Source: Phycisphaerae bacterium | Lineage (GTDB): Bacteria; Planctomycetota; Phycisphaerae; UBA1845 | Assembly: GCA_016929015.1 (NCBI GenBank) | Contig: JAFGJQ010000450.1 | Span: 1-39,723, forward strand | Direction of reading: 5' to 3' | Length of the DNA: 39,723 bases | Shown here: one piece after another, positions 15,991 through 24,587 of the stretch | How positions within the stretch are numbered: the stretch's first letter is position 1 | How the letters are laid out: the number at the start of each line of letters is the position of its first letter | Notes under the pieces: model-generated | Databases searched by the model: none | Told to the model about the DNA's origin: nothing | The model's input: only the letters and a program-made list of their open reading frames with translations | Made by a program: the position numbers and the translations under genes

Positions 15991-17106
15991 CTACGGGGCC
16001 GGCGGTTCGCCCAGGCGTTCGAGCAGGGCCCGGCCCTCGGCATGGGTCGGGTCTTTTTCCAGCAATGACTTTAGCGCGGTCCGGGCGTCCTCGATCCGGC
16101 CTACAGCATACATCAGGCGGGCAGCCTCGTAGAGCAGCTCCGGCGGAGCGTTCGCTCCGGTTTGCTCAATGCCGCGTTCCAGGACGGCAATCGCCTGGTG
16201 GTAGGCGGTCAGGCGAGCCAGATCCGCCTGATCCTGCACGATCCGGGCGATGGCCAGGTAGATGTCCGCCTGCTCCGGGTAGAGACTCAGTCGGGTCTCC
16301 TCCACGGTTCGCTGGAGGACCAGCAGGTTGCTCAACTGGCCCAGACGGTTCACCTCAGCGGGGTCCTCACGGACCCGTTCGCGGATCAGTTCCACGGCCC
16401 GCCGCGCTTCGGCCTGCGCTTCCGACAGGTTCTTCACCTTGGTTTGCGGGTCCGTCGTGGCGTCCTTGAGGGTCTCGAGCAGAATCCGGGCCAGCAGCGC
16501 GTGGTATTTCGCCCGCGGCGGCGACTGCAGCGCGATGCCTTGCCGTGCGTGGTCGGCGGCCTCTTTGAACATTTTCCGATTGGCCCGCACCGTGGCCAGC
16601 CCAAAGAAGATGCCCGGCTCCTGCCGGTTCAGTTGGAGGGCCTGCAGGTACTTCGATTCGGCCAATTCGTAATACTTTCCCTCCGCCAGAACGTCTCCCA
16701 GCAGCTTGAAGCCGAGCCAGTCAAACTGACCTTCCCGCGGGTCCTGGGTGTATTTCGTGATGTAGTCCATGGCCTCGCGGGCCCGGCCCTCCAGCAACAT
16801 CACCCGTCCGAGAACAAACTGGGCTCGCGGATTCAAGGGCTCGGCGGACAGAACGTAGCTCGCCAGTTCCCGCGCCTTGCGGGCCCGGATCTGCCACTCG
16901 CCGCTGCCGGTCTCGACGGCCTCTTCCGCCGCGGCGATTTCAGCGGATGCCTGTTCCAGGCTTTCCGGGATGGACGGGGGCGCACCCAGGGTGCCCGGCT
17001 GCGAGGCGGTTGGTGCTTCCGCAGTCTGTGCGACGAGCGGACCGGCCGAGCCGATCAGCAGCCAACCGGCCAGGGCCGACAGCCACAGCGGCAGGAGTTT
17101 GTTCAT
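15991..17106 (-). CDS. Exported TPR-repeat protein
   Basis: A 371-residue protein. The ATG at 17106 has GGAGG ahead of it and is followed by a signal peptide (M-N-K-L-L-P-L-W-L to V-A-Q, about residues 1-27). The rest is helical with tetratricopeptide features, such as L-N-P-R-A-Q-F-V-L-G-R-V-M-L-L-E-G-R-A-R and L-L-E-K-D-P-T-H-A-E-G-R-A-L-L-E. TPR arrays act as protein-binding scaffolds. It follows fliS by 130 bases on the same strand, so it may be read through from the flagellar unit, but its export suggests an envelope role rather than a filament chaperone. It converges on the RNase P RNA gene. Confidence 0.83.
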   Translation of the reverse strand: MNKLLPLWLSALAGWLLIGSAGPLVAQTAEAPTASQPGTLGAPPSIPESLEQASAEIAAAEEAVETGSGEWQIRARKARELASYVLSAEPLNPRAQFVLGRVMLLEGRAREAMDYITKYTQDPREGQFDWLGFKLLGDVLAEGKYYELAESKYLQALQLNRQEPGIFFGLATVRANRKMFKEAADHARQGIALQSPPRAKYHALLARILLETLKDATTDPQTKVKNLSEAQAEARRAVELIRERVREDPAEVNRLGQLSNLLVLQRTVEETRLSLYPEQADIYLAIARIVQDQADLARLTAYHQAIAVLERGIEQTGANAPPELLYEAARLMYAVGRIEDARTALKSLLEKDPTHAEGRALLERLGEPPAP

Positions 17107-17236
17107 GCTGGGACCTCCAAACCTTCTCTGGACGCTACGACGCACGTCGTCGCGGGGTTCAGGATGGGCCAATGGTCGCGATCGCAGGCGGTGCGGTCAA
17201 GCGGAAGACAACGTGAAGGCGTGGCGTTCGCCGGAA

Positions 17237-17758
17237 TCATCCTTCAATGGAGAATGTGGAGCCGACGGACGCCGGCCCCCCCACCGGCTGTGACGAGGCC
17301 GCAGCCGCTTCCGCGCTGCGGGCGGCTCCTGCGTTCGCGGCAGGGGCCTGGGCCGGGCCCGCCGCACCCTGTTCCACCCGGGCCTGATTGACCTTGTCGA
17401 TCAGCATGACCCAGGTTTCCCGCTGGTAGCGGAGGATCTTGAGGGCGTCGTCCAGGTCGCTGACGCTGTGGTGCACGCTGGCGTCCACCAGCTTGCGATA
17501 GATGAAGGAGTAGATGGCACCCATCCGATCGCACAGCTCCCGGTTGACCTCCGGTCGCAATCCGTTCTGCATTTCCAGGATGATCGCCTGGGCCCGGGAG
17601 AGTTTGTTATAAGACGTTTCGTAATCGCGGGCCTCAATGGCATCCCGGGCCTGAAGGCTGAACCGGATCGCCCCGTCGTACAGCATCAGGTGAAGCTGCT
17701 CCGGAGAGGCCGTCATGACCGCGTTGCGAAGGTAGGAATTGGGGGTGCCGCCGGACAT
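17237..17758 (-). CDS. fliS: Flagellin export chaperone FliS
   Basis: A 173-residue protein whose first about 125 residues match FliS: N-S-Y-L-R-N-A-V-M-T-A-S-P-E-Q-L-H-L-M-L-Y-D-G-A-I-R is the signature helix, with later helices including I-Y-S-F-I-Y-R-K-L-V-D-A-S and R-Y-Q-R-E-T-W. FliS binds the C-terminus of flagellin in the cytoplasm and prevents early polymerisation. About 45 Ala/Pro/Gly-rich residues at the C-terminus are extra compared with usual FliS length. It lies 73 bases after fliD in the usual fliD-fliS order. No good ribosome-binding site is visible ahead of the ATG, which may mean low or coupled translation. The preceding weak hairpin could lower its transcript level. Confidence 0.95.
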   Translation of the reverse strand: MSGGTPNSYLRNAVMTASPEQLHLMLYDGAIRFSLQARDAIEARDYETSYNKLSRAQAIILEMQNGLRPEVNRELCDRMGAIYSFIYRKLVDASVHHSVSDLDDALKILRYQRETWVMLIDKVNQARVEQGAAGPAQAPAANAGAARSAEAAAASSQPVGGPASVGSTFSIEG

Positions 17759-17799
17759 ACCGGTCCGTACATCGGATTCCGCCGGGGGTGAAATGACCT

Positions 17800-17816
17800 A
17801 AAAACCCGTCCGCGGG
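17800..17816 (-). terminator. Weak hairpin and T-run between fliD and fliS
   Basis: On the minus strand CCCG-CGGA-CGGG is followed by TTTTT just after the fliD stop. The four-pair stem is short, so partial rather than complete termination is the most that can be suggested. Confidence 0.35.
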
Positions 17817-17831
17817 CCCGATACGCCGGGG

Positions 17832-20800
17832 CTACGAAGTGCTCGTGGCCAGGGACGCCAGGGCGGTTTGCTGGGCGCTCAGGTTGGCCAGGGCGGTCTC
17901 CAGACCCTGGAACTGCCGTTCGAGCCGGGTCCGCTGTCCGTCGAGCAGGGCCTGCATGGCCTCCATGCGGTCATTCAGGTCGTCCTCCCGGTTCTGGAGC
18001 GTGGTGGCGGCCCGGTCGATCAGCCCTTCGGACGACTTGGTCAGTTCGTCCAGCATCTCGTCGAGGGCCGCCCCGATGCCATTCTCCTCGTCGGTGAAGA
18101 GCTGTTCGACAAGGCGGGGGTTGTCGCGGTACGTCTCGCGGAACTTCTCCTCGTCAAACTCCAGCCGGCCGCTGCGGTACTGGATGCCCACGTCCGCCAG
18201 GCGGCTGAGCCCAGCCGTCCCGGACGAATAGGCCTTCAGGACGGAGCGGTTCAGACGGTCCTGGATGCGGCGGGCCGTCACGTCGCCCAGGAGCACGCCG
18301 CGGGTCTCCGTCTCGGCGTCGAATTCCGTATAGTCGTCAATCCGGCTCAGCACGTCGTTGAACTTGGTCACGAAGCTTCCGAGGTCGGTTGCGATTTTGT
18401 CAACGTCCTGCGAAACGTTCAGGCTGACCGGGTCATCGGAAGCGCCCAGCAGATTCAGAGTCACGCCGGGAATGACGTTGGAGACCGAGTTCGTCGGGCT
18501 GGACACCACGACGGGGTTGTCGCTCTGCCCGTCCCCCAGGAAGAACACCGCATCGTGAGCCTGAACCAGCGTTTCCATGGCCAAGCCGGAGTTACCCACG
18601 TCAAAACCCAGGTATCCGCGTCTGCCGGAGACCTGGGAGGAAACCGTCAATCGGTAGGCGTTGGTCTGGGACCCGTCGTTCACCACGGAGGCCGCCAGGT
18701 TCGGATCCGCGTTGTTCAGTTTGGTGACCACGTCATTGAGCGTGTCATCGGCGTCGATGTCGACGGTGATCTCCATGGTGCCGTCGATGAACGTCTGTCC
18801 GCCGGCCGCTTCTCCGGCGATACGAAGGTCCGTGGCGGTGCCGCCTTCCTGATCGGTGACCTGGAGCGTCTGCGTCCCGCCGGCCGCGTCCGTCAAGAGC
18901 AGGCCGTCGCCGTTGGCGTTGACGCCGGCGGTGACCTGAATCACGTCGGAGTACGAGTTGATCAGCCGGATGATGTCGCCCAGCGTCTTCTGGTTCTGGC
19001 TGACGTTGATGGTGACCGCGGCGCCGCGGCTGTTGGTGATCTTGAACCGGCCCGTCCGCACGCCCTGGCCGTGGTTCATCTCCTCCAGGCGTGTGGCTTC
19101 GGACAGGTAACGAAGCTGCGTGTTGCGGCCGATGAGGCTGCCCTCGGTGGAGGAACCCAGCAGGCCCAGGTCGGCGGCGGTGGTGCTTCCGTTCTCCTCG
19201 ACGACGATCGATCCGATGTCGGAGCCGGTCTCATCGACGATCTCGATGCCATTGCCCGCGGGGTTGATGCGGGCGATGACGTTTGCTCCGCCCGCGGTGC
19301 TGTTGATGATGTCCAGCACGTTCTGCACGGTCTGGGCCCCGCTGAGGTCGTAGGTGGAGCGGTTGCCCAGCCGGTCCGTGACGGCGATGCTGCCGAGGGT
19401 CACGCCGCGTCCGCCGTTCAGCGAGTTCAGCAGCACGGTGTCCAGCCCGGCGATCAGGTCGCGTGAGCGAACGACCTGACCGGTGAACTCGCCTTCAAGC
19501 CCCAGGTCCAGGGCCGCCTGGGACATCACGCCCTCGGAATCGGCAAGGGCCTCCACCGTAATGCCGCCGCCGCCGATGTTGTTGTCTTCCAGCCGCAGGC
19601 CGTTGTTGTCCAGTGCCGCGGTGACCAGCGGCCATCCGGAGCCGTCGTCGTTGTCGGTCGCGTAGTTGATGGCCCGGACCACGTCTCCCACGCTGGCGAT
19701 GCGGAAGATGTCGGAGCCGCCGATGTAGTCGTCTTCCACGTCGGCAGCGATGCCCAGGTCCCGGGCGGCAAATCCGCTGACGTCCTCGATCTTGAAGTTG
19801 GTGGCCGCGTCGGCCGGCGTCTCCGTGGTGTCGCTGATCTGAAGATGCGAACTGACGTAGATGGCCCGCACGCCCACGTCGGCGGCGTTGATCTGATCCA
19901 GTACGTCTTGAATGGTCTTGGCCCCGGACAGGTCCACCTCGGCCGACTTCCCGCTGCGGTCGGTGATGCGGATGATCCCCGGCGGGTTGCCGGAGCCGTC
20001 GTCCATTCGCACGCCGTTGCCGCTGTTGAGCTGCTCCAGGCGGGTGGTGGGCTGCAGGAAGTCGGACAGAGAAACGGTGAAGGACGTGCCCCCGCCGGTC
20101 GTGATGCGGAAGTCGCCGCTGGTGGAGAGACTATTGCGGCGCACGCCGTTGCCGTCGTTCAGCGTAGAGAGCAGGGTTGAATCGACCAGGTTGACCAGAT
20201 CGGAGCCGTCGATCCGACCGGTCGTGCTGGAGCCGAGCAGGCCCAGGTCCCGGGCCGACGACCCCCCGGTCTGATCGGCAATCTGCAGCGGCCCGGCCCC
20301 GCCGGACAGGTCTTCAATCACGATACCGTCGCCGGAAACGGAAGCCCGCACGTTGGCATCCGTCTGGTTGTTGATGGCGTCGATGATGTCGTCGACGAGC
20401 ACCGCGGCCCGCAGGTCGATCCGGGCGGACCCGCCCGCCCCGTCGGTGATGGTGAACGTGCCGCGCCGGATGCCCTGCCCGCCCCGCAGGCTGTCGATCT
20501 CCGTGGCCGGGTTGAGTTGCCCGTGGCCGATCTCGACGGTCAGGGTGCCCGCGCCCACCGGGGTGGTGTCCGCGTCGGCAAAGCCCTGTCCGATGAGTTG
20601 GTGGTTGCTGACCAGCGAGTGGACGCGGAACTGGTACGTGCCGGGCAGCGCTCCCGCGCCGGCCGTGGCGGTCATGACCGATTCGTCGCTCGATTGGGTC
20701 TTGTAGGTCTGGAAGAAGGCTTCGGTGGCGAAGCGGCTGACGACGTTCTTCACCGCCATCAGGCGGGCGGACAGGTCCATGTAGGCCGTCCGCTGGGTCT

Positions 20801-20924
20801 GCAGGTTCGACACCCGCTGCTTGAGCAGTTGGAGCGGCTGGGACTGAATCTGGATAAGCTGGTCGATGAGGTCCTGGGTATTCAGTCCGGAAATCAGTCC
20901 GACGCTGGAAGAGATGCCGCTCAT
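17832..20924 (-). CDS. fliD: Flagellar filament cap protein FliD, unusually long
   Basis: A 1030-residue protein, over twice the usual 450-700. The ATG has AAAGGAG ahead. Residues 1-110 are the FliD N-domain (S-S-V-G-L-I-S-G-L-N-T-Q-D-L-I-D-Q-L then heptad helices). Residues about 810-1030 are the FliD C-domain with P-G-V-T-L-N-L-L, a coiled coil and the terminal leucine-rich helix. Between them are five copies of a flagellin hook IN-type module (about 150-710), each ending near a D-L-G/R-I/L motif (around residues 226, 389, 473, 585 and 699) and containing V-x-D-I-I-x-x-I-N pairs. FliD caps the growing filament and folds exported flagellin. The two flagellin genes lie just upstream and fliS downstream. 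The repeats suggest expansion of the surface-exposed middle by internal duplication. Confidence 0.95.
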   Translation of the reverse strand: MSGISSSVGLISGLNTQDLIDQLIQIQSQPLQLLKQRVSNLQTQRTAYMDLSARLMAVKNVVSRFATEAFFQTYKTQSSDESVMTATAGAGALPGTYQFRVHSLVSNHQLIGQGFADADTTPVGAGTLTVEIGHGQLNPATEIDSLRGGQGIRRGTFTITDGAGGSARIDLRAAVLVDDIIDAINNQTDANVRASVSGDGIVIEDLSGGAGPLQIADQTGGSSARDLGLLGSSTTGRIDGSDLVNLVDSTLLSTLNDGNGVRRNSLSTSGDFRITTGGGTSFTVSLSDFLQPTTRLEQLNSGNGVRMDDGSGNPPGIIRITDRSGKSAEVDLSGAKTIQDVLDQINAADVGVRAIYVSSHLQISDTTETPADAATNFKIEDVSGFAARDLGIAADVEDDYIGGSDIFRIASVGDVVRAINYATDNDDGSGWPLVTAALDNNGLRLEDNNIGGGGITVEALADSEGVMSQAALDLGLEGEFTGQVVRSRDLIAGLDTVLLNSLNGGRGVTLGSIAVTDRLGNRSTYDLSGAQTVQNVLDIINSTAGGANVIARINPAGNGIEIVDETGSDIGSIVVEENGSTTAADLGLLGSSTEGSLIGRNTQLRYLSEATRLEEMNHGQGVRTGRFKITNSRGAAVTINVSQNQKTLGDIIRLINSYSDVIQVTAGVNANGDGLLLTDAAGGTQTLQVTDQEGGTATDLRIAGEAAGGQTFIDGTMEITVDIDADDTLNDVVTKLNNADPNLAASVVNDGSQTNAYRLTVSSQVSGRRGYLGFDVGNSGLAMETLVQAHDAVFFLGDGQSDNPVVVSSPTNSVSNVIPGVTLNLLGASDDPVSLNVSQDVDKIATDLGSFVTKFNDVLSRIDDYTEFDAETETRGVLLGDVTARRIQDRLNRSVLKAYSSGTAGLSRLADVGIQYRSGRLEFDEEKFRETYRDNPRLVEQLFTDEENGIGAALDEMLDELTKSSEGLIDRAATTLQNREDDLNDRMEAMQALLDGQRTRLERQFQGLETALANLSAQQTALASLATSTS

Positions 20925-20992
20925 GGCTCCGGGCTCCTTTGCGATCCGGGTCGCCGGGCGTCTGACGCGTGGCGTCCTCGGGAATCACCGTT

Positions 20993-21020
20993 TTATCGGC
21001 ACAAAAGAAGGCGGCCCTTA
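20993..21020 (-). promoter_or_regulatory. Sigma-28-like promoter of fliD
   Basis: On the minus strand TAAGGGCC, 12 bases, then GCCGATAA, an exact match to the enterobacterial sigma-28 -10 element (consensus TAAAGTTT-N11-GCCGATAA). It ends about 70 bases before the fliD start. The -35 element lies within the flagellin terminator hairpin. Confidence 0.6.
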
Positions 21021-21048
21021 GAACCGGTGTGGGTCCGGCCGGGCCGCC
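21001..21048 (-). terminator. Intrinsic terminator of the downstream flagellin gene
   Basis: On the minus strand GGCGGCCC (21048-21041) pairs with GGGCCGCC (21017-21010), followed by TTCTTTTGT. It begins 24 bases after the flagellin stop. It overlaps the fliD promoter. Confidence 0.8.
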
Positions 21049-21071
21049 GCAAGGTCTGGATCAGGGGGCGG

Positions 21072-22490
21072 TTAGCCGCCGAGCAGGCCCAGAGCGGTCT
21101 GGGGCACCTGCTGGGCGACGCTCAGGGTGAGTTGCGTGCCCTGGATCAGGATCTGGGCCCGGGTCAGGGCCGAGACCTCCACCGCGTAGTCGGCGTCGCG
21201 GATGGCCGACTCGCTGGCGGTCACGTTTTCGTAGGCGATCTGCTGGCTGTTGATGTTGGTCTCCATCTTCTGCTTCTGAACGGCCCCGAGCCGTCCGCGC
21301 AGACTGGCCACCTGGTTGATCGCCTCAGTGATGATTTCCTCGGCCTTCATGTAGTTGCCGCGGGCCACCTCAAACGCCCCGCCGCTGCGAATGTCGCTGA
21401 GGAACCGCGTGACCGTATTCCCCAGGTTGGCGGTGGAAATGGAGTCAATTCCGATCTGGAGCTGTCCCTGCAGGTTCACCTGCGGCGTGATCTGGAACAG
21501 TGCCCCGCCGCCGGTGATCTGGAAGGTCGACGTGGTGGTCCCGGTCGCGAAGCCGGAGGTCAGGTAGAACCGGGCCTCCAGGCCCTGCGTACGCGTGTCC
21601 ACCCGCAGCCCCTTGCTGTTGGCGAGTTGCCCGTTGACGATGACAATCGGGTCGAAGCCGTCGTCGCGTGTGGTCGTCCCCGCGGCGGTGGTGCTCATGA
21701 AGGTGCCCGTGACGGAGCGGACGCTGACGAAGGCGTCGCTTCCGAACTCCGTGCTGAGCAGGTGCAGTTGTCCGTCCGAGGAGACGATCGCTCGCACGCC
21801 GGTGGAGTCGGTGATTCCGTTGATGGCCTGGGCGATGTCGGCCTGGGTGGCCCCGGACTGGAACGAGAGAATGTCCACGCCGGTTCGTCCGGCGACCTCC
21901 ACCGTGGTGGCGCTGGTGCTGAGGGCCGCGAACGACAGGTGGGCCAGCTCCGCCGCCGACTGCACTTCGAGCACGACCTGCTTGGATCCGCCCTCGATGA
22001 TCTGGGCCGCGAAGACGTTGGTGTGGGCGATTTCCGTCGTGTTGATGCCGCTGATCTGGTACCCCAGCGCACCGTTCAGCAGTTTCTTGCCGGCAAAGGT
22101 GGTGGTGTTCGCGATCCGGTCGATGCTGGAGAGAATCGCGTCGATCTCGAGCTGGTCCGCATAGACCTCCTCGTCGGACACGGCACCTTCGTTGGCGATG
22201 TCCAGCACGAGGGCCTTGAGATCCAGCAGCAGGGCGGACACTTCGTTCAGCGAGCCCTCCGCCACCGAGATGACGTTGATCGCCCGCTGGGTGTTGCTGA
22301 TGGCCGCCTGCAACCCGCGCATCTCTTTGCGCAAGCCTTCAGAGGCGATCAGCCCCGCCGGATCATCCTTGCCGCGGTTGATCCGCAGGCCGGTCGAGAG
22401 CCGCTCCAGCCGGGTGTACAGGTCGTTGGTGTTGTTGCGGAAGCGTCCCATGGCCACGATGGCCGGGACATTCGTGTTGATGCGAGTCAT
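21072..22490 (-). CDS. Flagellin (copy nearer fliD)
   Basis: A 472-residue flagellin. The start is the ATG of M-T-R-I-N-T-N-V at 22490 behind GGAGG; the upstream in-frame extension is non-coding. The N-terminal D0/D1 region contains L-S-T-G-L-R-I-N-R-G-K-D-D-P-A-G-L and A-I-S-N-T-Q-R-A. The C-terminal D0/D1 region contains A-L-T-R-A-Q-I-L-I-Q-G-T-Q and ends S-V-A-Q-Q-V-P-Q-T-A-L-G-L-L-G. The central region carries flagellin IN-type modules and is the surface-exposed part. It is exported by the flagellar type III system with FliS and polymerised under the FliD cap. The second flagellin gene lies just upstream with matching ends, so the filament may be mixed. Confidence 0.97.
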   Translation of the reverse strand: MTRINTNVPAIVAMGRFRNNTNDLYTRLERLSTGLRINRGKDDPAGLIASEGLRKEMRGLQAAISNTQRAINVISVAEGSLNEVSALLLDLKALVLDIANEGAVSDEEVYADQLEIDAILSSIDRIANTTTFAGKKLLNGALGYQISGINTTEIAHTNVFAAQIIEGGSKQVVLEVQSAAELAHLSFAALSTSATTVEVAGRTGVDILSFQSGATQADIAQAINGITDSTGVRAIVSSDGQLHLLSTEFGSDAFVSVRSVTGTFMSTTAAGTTTRDDGFDPIVIVNGQLANSKGLRVDTRTQGLEARFYLTSGFATGTTTSTFQITGGGALFQITPQVNLQGQLQIGIDSISTANLGNTVTRFLSDIRSGGAFEVARGNYMKAEEIITEAINQVASLRGRLGAVQKQKMETNINSQQIAYENVTASESAIRDADYAVEVSALTRAQILIQGTQLTLSVAQQVPQTALGLLGG

Positions 22491-22650
22491 GGCATCCTCC
22501 CTGACAAAGCGGGCATGCCTGGCACCCGTTGCCCGCGATCGTGCGGCCGTGCACGATCGGAACGCGGTGCAGAATCGGAATCGCCTTCGCCATACGGCGC
22601 GTCCGTGCGCCATCCGCGTAGGCAGCCGCGGACTCTGAACCGCATTGCGC

Positions 22651-22678
22651 ATTTCGTCCCGGCCATGCGCGGCCTTTA
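22651..22678 (-). promoter_or_regulatory. Sigma-28-like promoter candidate of the flagellin near fliD
   Basis: On the minus strand TAAAGGCC, 12 bases, then GACGAAAT. The -35 half resembles those before fliD and the other flagellin; the -10 matches GCCGATAA at five of eight bases. It lies about 160 bases before the start. Confidence 0.4.
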
Positions 22679-22751
22679 CTTAAATCCCGTCCGATACGGA
22701 AGCTGGCGGCTTATGGGACCGCCGCGAAGACCGATAACAGCCGGGCGACGG

Positions 22752-22797
22752 CAGAAAGAACCGCCCGCCGGTCGGGCCAGGGCCGACCGACGGGCGG
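22752..22797 (-). terminator. Intrinsic terminator of the upstream flagellin gene
   Basis: On the minus strand a 15-pair stem (22797-22783 with 22775-22761, one G-T pair) and 7-base loop are followed by TTCTTTCT. It begins 38 bases after the stop. This is the strongest terminator in the window. Confidence 0.9.
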
Positions 22798-22834
22798 AAG
22801 AAGGCACGGAATGCCGGCTCGCGGGACGTCCGCG

Positions 22835-24274
22835 TCAGGACAGCAGCGACAGCGCGTTCTGCGGGATCTGGTTGGCCATCTTCAGGGTGGCCAGGTTCGA
22901 CTGGACCAGAATCTGGGCCCGCGTCATCGAACTGGTTTCCACGGCGAAGTCCGCGTCACGAATGGCGCTTTCCGCCGCGGCGGTGTTTTCAAACGCGATG
23001 AGCAGGCTGTTGATGGTCGTTTCCAGCGTGTCCTTCTGAAACGCGCCGATGCGTCCGCGGAGGCTGGATATCTGCTCCTGCGCCTTTCGCAGGATCCGCT
23101 GGGCATTGTGGTAGTTGCCGCTGTGGATGTCGTTCGCCTGTCCGCGGCCGAGCGAGCTCAATCGACCGAGCACGTGGTCGCCCAGCGAGCCGGTATTCAC
23201 CGACCCGATGCCGATCGTCTCCTGCCCGATGAGCCCCACTTCCGGTGAAATGGCAAATTTGGCGCCTCCGCCGGTGATTGTGAAGGCCGTGGTGGACGCT
23301 CCCGCGGTCATCCGGGCAAAGGCCTCCTCGAGCTGGACCTCCAGCGAAAGGGTGCCGGAAATGACCGAGGCCTCCAGACCCCGCGTGGTGGCGCGAGCGC
23401 CGTTGATGGTGACCTCCGGGTCCAGCCCGTACGCGATGTCGCCGCCGGTCACCGTGAAATCGCCCGGGCTTCCGGCGGAGTTCAGCACGCGCACGCCCAC
23501 CATGGCGTCGCTGCCCACCTCGGTGCTCTTGAGGTACAACTGGCCGCCGTTGGCCGAGGCCGTGACGCCGGTGAGGTCCTGCGCCGCCTGGATGGCCATG
23601 GCTACGTCGGACAGCGAGGTGCCCGACGCGAAGCTCAGGACGTCCGTGCCGTATCGGCCGCGAATCTCCAGCGTGGTGCCGGCCGTCAGTTCGCCGGTCG
23701 CCCCGGCCCCGGCGCCGATGACTTCGGCCACCGTCGCCGAGGAGACCATCTGGATGTTCACGTCGCGGTTCGTGCCCAGCGGGATCTTGGCCGAGTTCAC
23801 CTGGAGCCCGGTCAGATGGCTGCCGTCCACGCCCGACGTGATGAAGTCGTAGTTACCGTTCAGCAGTTTCTCGCCGTTGAAGGCGGTGACGCCGGCGATC
23901 CGGTTGATCGACGACAGAATGGTGTCGATCTGAAGCTGGTTCGCCTCACGTTCCGCGTCGCTGAGACCGGCCTCGTTGGCGGTCGTGTCGATGAGGTTTT
24001 CCAGTTCCAGCAGCAGGGCGTTGATCTCGCCCAGGCCGGCCTCGGCAATGCCGACCACCTGGTCCGCCCGCCGGGCGTTGTTGATCGCCCCGTTGATGGC
24101 CACCTTGGAAGAACGCAGCCCCTCGGATGCAATCAGACCGGCCGGATCATCCTTGCCGGTGTTGATCCGCAGACCGGTGCTCAGGCGGTTCAGCGCCGTG
24201 GTCAGCGAGTGGTTGTTGCTGTCGAGGGTCCTCTTGGCGATGAGGTTCTGGACGTTTGTGTTGATGCGAGTCAT
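22835..24274 (-). CDS. Flagellin (copy distal to fliD)
   Basis: A 479-residue flagellin starting M-T-R-I-N-T-N-V-Q-N-L-I-A at 24274 behind GGAGG. The N-terminal D0/D1 has L-S-T-G-L-R-I-N-T-G-K-D-D-P-A-G-L-I-A-S-E; the C-terminal region ends T-S-S-M-T-R-A-Q-I-L-V-Q-S-N and I-P-Q-N-A-L-S-L-L-S. The central region has IN-type modules (T-D-V-L-S-F-A-S-G-T and similar) that line up with the other flagellin but differ in sequence. It has its own terminator, so the two flagellin genes are separate transcription units and can be expressed at different levels. The family is certain; which copy is the major filament protein is not. Confidence 0.97.
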   Translation of the reverse strand: MTRINTNVQNLIAKRTLDSNNHSLTTALNRLSTGLRINTGKDDPAGLIASEGLRSSKVAINGAINNARRADQVVGIAEAGLGEINALLLELENLIDTTANEAGLSDAEREANQLQIDTILSSINRIAGVTAFNGEKLLNGNYDFITSGVDGSHLTGLQVNSAKIPLGTNRDVNIQMVSSATVAEVIGAGAGATGELTAGTTLEIRGRYGTDVLSFASGTSLSDVAMAIQAAQDLTGVTASANGGQLYLKSTEVGSDAMVGVRVLNSAGSPGDFTVTGGDIAYGLDPEVTINGARATTRGLEASVISGTLSLEVQLEEAFARMTAGASTTAFTITGGGAKFAISPEVGLIGQETIGIGSVNTGSLGDHVLGRLSSLGRGQANDIHSGNYHNAQRILRKAQEQISSLRGRIGAFQKDTLETTINSLLIAFENTAAAESAIRDADFAVETSSMTRAQILVQSNLATLKMANQIPQNALSLLS

Positions 24275-24480
24275 ACGGTTCGTGCCTCCAAACGCGTCTG
24301 GGAATCCGCCGCTGGGCCGGCGTCGCAACGCCGCGGCCTGCCAGGCAAGGCGGATCGGTCTGACGGTGCCGCGGCAGGAACAGGCTGCTCGCGGCGGGCT
24401 CGTTCATCCGACTGGGTTGTCCGGCGAACCGGTCGGCCGCGCGGCCGTTCGATTCGCCCTTCCGGGCTCACGCCCGTGTT

Positions 24481-24499
24481 CCGGAGTCCGGAACTCCGG
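24481..24499. repeat. Inverted repeat in the leader of the distal flagellin gene
   Basis: CCGGAGT and ACTCCGG are perfect 7-base complements with a 5-base loop, and TCCGGA recurs around them. If the promoter at 24560-24587 is used, this hairpin lies in a roughly 280-base 5' untranslated leader. Confidence 0.4.
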
Positions 24500-24559
24500 A
24501 CACGCATCCCCGATGCAGAGGCTCCGTCATGGGCGGCTCCTCCGGCGTGACCACAGCAC

Positions 24560-24587
24560 GAATCGTCGCGCCGATTACGGGTCTTTA
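24560..24587 (-). promoter_or_regulatory. Sigma-28-like promoter candidate of the distal flagellin
   Basis: On the minus strand TAAAGACC, 12 bases, then GACGATTC (five of eight matches to GCCGATAA). The same spacing is seen before fliD and the other flagellin. The start codon is about 286 bases away, implying a long leader. Confidence 0.4.

Noticed and set aside
16162-17391. Plus-strand open frame of 409 codons over the TPR gene and fliS
   Set aside because: Antisense shadow without initiation signals or recognisable domains.
22681-22740. Plus-strand ACCGATAA near 22729 as a sigma-28 promoter
   Set aside because: It points away from all genes here and has no TAAA-type -35 at a suitable distance.
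20517-23039. Plus-strand open frame of 840 codons across fliD and flagellin
   Set aside because: It is antisense to well-identified genes, has low-complexity Gly/Arg/Val/His composition and no ribosome-binding site; it results from the high GC content of the third codon positions on the other strand.
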